A stretch of DNA of 38,595 bases, taken from Bacteroidales bacterium. Its GTDB lineage: Bacteria > Bacteroidota > Bacteroidia > Bacteroidales > P3. This document shows, piece by piece, positions 36,180 to 38,595 of this stretch. The number at the start of each line of letters is the position of its first letter. Within the stretch, counting starts at the first letter, position 1. The DNA lies in the NCBI GenBank assembly GCA_016283175.1, contig JAEEMK010000060.1, positions 1 through 38,595 of the forward strand. The letters run 5' to 3'. Under the pieces are notes generated by a model. That model was not told where the DNA came from, ran no database searches, and worked only from the letters and a program-made list of their open reading frames with translations. The position numbers and the translations under genes were made by a program.

Positions 36180-36788
36180 TTACGAATTAGCTCCTGTCTT
36201 TTTTTCAACCTTTATATAGTTGGGCATCGGCACAGTATAGCTACCTACTGAAAGCAAAGGTTTAATACGCAGGCCAACCTTCGACGAAGTACCGTCTTTC
36301 TTGAAACTGCTGACAAAATTCTTAAGCGAATTCAGACCGTCCTTGCTGAACATACTGTAAAGATCCGTGTTCACACCCAGTGGCACAGTTGTTGTCGCCA
36401 GCTTACTGATTGTAATGTTCTTAGTGCTGTTGCCCTGTGCAAACTGGCTTCCGTCGATGTCCAAAATCCAGTCCATTGCGGTCATTGCCGCATTGCGGTC
36501 GGTGGGGTTTTTCACGTCGATGTTGACATCCATTGCCATAGGGACAGCCTTACCGAGAAGTGCCGAACTCAGTTTCACCACGTCCGTAGCGGTAATGTTG
36601 CCGTTGGTGAGGTTTTTCACATTCACGCCAGCAATAGTAAGATTGCTGACATTCTTAAGGTTATACTCGCAATTAGCCAGATTGGCGAGGCCGGCGGCCT
36701 GGTCGGCCAGCGAACTGAGAATGCTGCACGCCGAAAGTGTTGAGCACACAGCTGCAATGACGAAAAATCTTATTATTCTTTTTTTCAT
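36180..36788 (-). CDS. LEA14-like (late embryogenesis abundant type 2) lipoprotein
   Basis: 202 residues with a lipoprotein signal (RIIRFFVIAAVCSTLSAC, cysteine at 21). The single domain resembles LEA type 2 / WHy folds: YNLKNVSNLTIAGVNVKNL, AVPMAMDVNIDVKNPTDRNAAMTAMDWILDIDG (the typical NPN-like NPT segment) and TTTVPLGVNTDL. Such domains are known as fibronectin-like beta sandwiches tied to stress tolerance in several kingdoms; the function in bacteria is unsettled. It stands alone, with its own -7 element at 36825-36832 and a shared terminator. Confidence 0.82.
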   Translation of the reverse strand: MKKRIIRFFVIAAVCSTLSACSILSSLADQAAGLANLANCEYNLKNVSNLTIAGVNVKNLTNGNITATDVVKLSSALLGKAVPMAMDVNIDVKNPTDRNAAMTAMDWILDIDGSQFAQGNSTKNITISKLATTTVPLGVNTDLYSMFSKDGLNSLKNFVSSFKKDGTSSKVGLRIKPLLSVGSYTVPMPNYIKVEKKTGANS

Positions 36789-36824
36789 AACGTTATAATG
36801 TTTTAATTGTCTTCATACAAAATG

Positions 36825-36832
36825 CAAATTTA
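36825..36832 (-). promoter_or_regulatory. -7 promoter element for the LEA14-like gene
   Basis: Minus-strand reading TAAATTTG fits TAnnTTTG; the leader to the ATG at 36788 would be about 30 bases. Confidence 0.6.
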
Positions 36833-36965
36833 CAAAATTTAATTTATACACTTAAAAAAAAACGTTAAAACATCATCATCGGGCAGCCGTCTTATATGGC
36901 ATTTTGTTGTAAAACAAGTTTTTGAAATATTTATCAACTTATAATATTTAGAAAGTTGTCACAAT

Positions 36966-37005
36966 CTCCAGTGGAGCGCGTGCGAGTTACAAGGTCCAGT
37001 GGACC
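36966..37005. repeat. paired CCAGTGGA hairpins in a 28-bp direct repeat
   Basis: TCCAGTGGAGCGCGT (36967-36981) recurs as TCCAGTGGACCGCGT (36995-37009), one mismatch. Each is self-complementary: CTCCA/TGGAG and GGTCCA/TGGACC. The single difference (G against C) is matched by the base on the other side of each hairpin, so pairing is kept. Confidence 0.6.
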
Positions 37006-37088
37006 GCGTAGAGGAGATTTGTGCGTTGAATTATTGAGCGTGGCAGCCCGGTTAAAACGGCATACTCCCCCCGTTTTTCCCCATCATA

Positions 37089-37175
37089 TGTACAGTATTT
37101 GTACAGTATATGTACAGTATATGTACGCTTCTGAAGCGTACATATACTGTACATATACTGTACAAATACTGTACA
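37089..37175. repeat. palindromic 11-bp-unit element, copy C
   Basis: A perfect palindrome of two 42-base arms around CTG: units TGTACAGTATT, TGTACAGTATA, TGTACAGTATA, then TGTACGCTT, and the mirror image. Flanks are CATCATA on the left and TATGGCAGGG on the right, the latter followed by AAAGTATATCGAAA as in copy B. It lies in a divergent intergenic region. Confidence 0.93.
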
Positions 37176-37333
37176 TATGGCAGGGAAAGTATATCGAAAA
37201 TAATACTATTATTATTAGAAGAAATACACGAAACACTCTGAAAAATAAATATCTGTAAAATGTCGAATATCAGAATTTTATGTTTGATTAAAAAAAAAAC
37301 AACAAATAAAATTTCATTTTTATTTTTTTTTTG

Positions 37334-37341
37334 TATATTTG
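37334..37341 (+). promoter_or_regulatory. -7 promoter element for the surface protein gene
   Basis: TATATTTG matches TAnnTTTG, downstream of a T9 run. Transcription would start about 37346-37349, giving a leader of nearly 120 bases to the ATG at 37467, or a start right at the ATG of the small ORF at 37347. Confidence 0.7.
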
Positions 37342-37346
37342 CACTT

Positions 37347-37424
37347 ATGAAAACGACAGTTAAATTTAATACACTATACTATATCTCAATCATTTATAAA
37401 AAATCAATTCTTTCCAGATTATAA
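37347..37424 (+). CDS. possible 25-codon leader peptide
   Basis: ATG six bases behind the -7 box, encoding MKTTVKFNTLYYISIIY and ending SILSRL before TAA. It would be read from a leaderless or nearly leaderless message. The composition is hydrophobic and basic. It could be chance in AT-rich DNA; no attenuator hairpin follows. Confidence 0.2.
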   Translation: MKTTVKFNTLYYISIIYKKSILSRL

Positions 37425-37466
37425 ATCAAAGCTTTTTGACAACATCTTACTAAAATCCAGCCAATT

Positions 37467-38595
37467 ATGAAAAGGACCATATTTATAGTTTTTGCTATTG
37501 TTTTTCTGTCGGTGCCGCACAACGGGCGCGGTCAGCACCAGTATTATTTTAACGAGGGCGACACCATCTATGGCCGCGACACTACATACCACTACCAGTG
37601 GTGGAGTGAGCAATGGCTCGCAAGCGACTCCTCGCATCAATTGATTGTAACATCAGAATTATGCGGGTTCGGTGGTACAGGTTTACACGGACGAATTGTA
37701 AGATATTGCTATACGGAGCAGCCTCTCAATGTGGTTGGCATTGCCACCACGCTACACCTATACCACAGTCATTATGGCCACTCGGAATCTCCTATCGACA
37801 CAGCCCATTTAAAACAAGAATATTTATTGCTGTACGAGGCCGACAGTTCACGCAATCCATTCTATGAAGTTGGATGCATCCCCTTTGATTACAACAAACA
37901 GCCAAGGTATATGAATTTAGACTTGAGGTCGATTTATCCCAGAGGTATTGGTTGCTGTGGTCTGGCACCAAACACAAGTTATACAGTCCCAATCAGAGAA
38001 TTCTACTTTTACAAACCAATTACGGTATATGACTCGTTTTATGTGGGCCACACGCAAAACACAAATCTTTGGCTGGATCCAGAGTTGACCGAAGATCTTA
38101 ATTATTATTGGGGCGTTGCCAGCTGGGAAATTGGATATTGGAAGTCACACCTTCAAGGTGGTTCCTATTGCCCGCCTAATGACACCTGCGAATCCACACC
38201 ATTTCATCAGTATCGAATAAAGCAAGACGATATTCCTTTTTTTATTAATTTTTTTGACACTATATGGCAATATTTCCAATATCCCTATTTTATGCTTGAT
38301 TTTCCGATTATTGAAGTGGATTCCTCCTTTTATGACGGTCCACCGCAGTATGTATGCCCCAAGGTTGAGAACTTCCGCATTGCCCAGGCCGACGCCGACA
38401 GGGTGGTAATGCTGTGGGACACGCACGGCGACCACCAGTACTGGCAGATAAGCTACGGCCCATCGGGAACGGCGCCGGAGGAGGGGACAATCGTCAACTG
38501 CCCGATACAGGTGGGACAGATAATGAACATCGACACCTGCACGGACTATGTGGTCTATATCCGCGCCGTGTGCCACCACGACAGCATAGTCTACA
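37467..38595 (+). CDS. secreted surface protein with Ig/fibronectin III-like segment (C-terminus cut by window edge)
   Basis: Not recognised as a named family, but of a type common in gut Bacteroidales. At least 376 residues: a signal peptide (MKRTIFIVFAIVFLSVPHNGRGQ), then a Tyr-, Trp- and Asp-rich region (YYFNEGDTIYGRDTTYHYQWW). From about residue 292 comes a beta-sandwich of FN3 type (CPKVENFRIAQADADRVVMLW, YWQISYGPSGTAP, YVVYIRAVCHHD), which runs off the window. Several Cys pairs suggest export. The codon use before about 38330 is more A/T-rich than after it, where the FN3-like part is strongly G/C-ending; the second half may be a recombining module. Function is probably adhesion or glycan contact, without proof. 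A sorting signal, if present, lies outside. Confidence 0.85.
   Translation, partial: MKRTIFIVFAIVFLSVPHNGRGQHQYYFNEGDTIYGRDTTYHYQWWSEQWLASDSSHQLIVTSELCGFGGTGLHGRIVRYCYTEQPLNVVGIATTLHLYHSHYGHSESPIDTAHLKQEYLLLYEADSSRNPFYEVGCIPFDYNKQPRYMNLDLRSIYPRGIGCCGLAPNTSYTVPIREFYFYKPITVYDSFYVGHTQNTNLWLDPELTEDLNYYWGVASWEIGYWKSHLQGGSYCPPNDTCESTPFHQYRIKQDDIPFFINFFDTIWQYFQYPYFMLDFPIIEVDSSFYDGPPQYVCPKVENFRIAQADADRVVMLWDTHGDHQYWQISYGPSGTAPEEGTIVNCPIQVGQIMNIDTCTDYVVYIRAVCHHDSIVY

Larger units (their letters stand above)
36789..37466. other. 678-base divergent intergenic region
   Basis: Between two genes reading away from each other. It contains a minus-strand -7 element, two short CCAGTGGA hairpins (36966-37005), palindromic element copy C (37089-37175) with its tail GTATATCGAAA, a plus-strand -7 element (37334-37341) and a possible 25-codon leader ORF (37347-37424). 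No other gene is supported. Confidence 0.7.

Overview
The window comes from a member of the phylum Bacteroidota, most likely an uncultured gut- or rumen-type Bacteroidales. The main evidence is the Bacteroidota -7 promoter element (TAnnTTTG), found in front of most transcription starts. AT-rich start regions without Shine-Dalgarno motifs, many lipobox or Sec-signal envelope proteins, a DPP5-like S9 peptidase, an M13 peptidase and a WcaJ-type initiating sugar transferase fit the same group. The family cannot be fixed from this window. No phage, insertion sequence, rRNA or CRISPR array was seen. The region is chromosomal housekeeping plus envelope functions.

Layout. 1-2993 (minus): tgt, then a truncated S9 dipeptidyl-peptidase, as one unit. 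3139-6506 (plus): a membrane glycosyltransferase overlapping an ECF sigma factor, an outer-membrane protein and a GNAT acetyltransferase. 6621-6694: tRNA-Arg(ACG) with its own promoter and terminator. 6785-7542 (minus): a YfcE-like phosphodiesterase and a doubtful small ORF. 7543-8151: a repeat-rich gap. 8152-13568 (plus): EamA transporter, lipoprotein, initiating sugar transferase and M13 endopeptidase, ending in a strong terminator. 13840-20992 (plus): dnaX (interrupted by one in-frame TAG), cation/proton antiporter, dapF, ligA and a PagL-like lipid A deacylase, tightly packed. 21364-23915 (plus): an LTA-synthase-like phosphotransferase and an exported nitroreductase. 23906-28654 (minus): an outer-membrane-type protein, an S41 peptidase and a large PPDK-like protein. 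28762-36083 (plus): a coiled-coil lipoprotein, a MurL-MurD fusion, an M20 amidohydrolase and a C69 dipeptidase. 36180-36788 (minus): a LEA14-like lipoprotein. 37467-end (plus): a truncated surface protein with an Ig/FN3-like segment.

How the genes fit together. Much of the window serves the cell envelope: dapF makes meso-diaminopimelate; the MurL-MurD fusion would add L-Glu to UDP-MurNAc-L-Ala and epimerise it to D-Glu; the PagL-like and LTA-synthase-like enzymes would modify lipid A or glycans; and two glycosyl/sugar transferases build surface glycans. Five peptidase or amidohydrolase families (S9, M13, S41, M20, C69) suggest strong use of peptides.

The strongest points for follow-up are: (i) the single-protein MurL-MurD fusion, in which the usual MurD glutamate-binding lysine is absent; (ii) an in-frame UAG exactly at the gamma/tau boundary of dnaX, with an intact tau C-terminus downstream and no usable start codon for it; (iii) three copies of a long palindromic element built of 11-bp units, with compensatory changes that keep the stem paired; and (iv) a PPDK-like protein that keeps the phosphohistidine motif but appears to lack the PEP-binding barrel.
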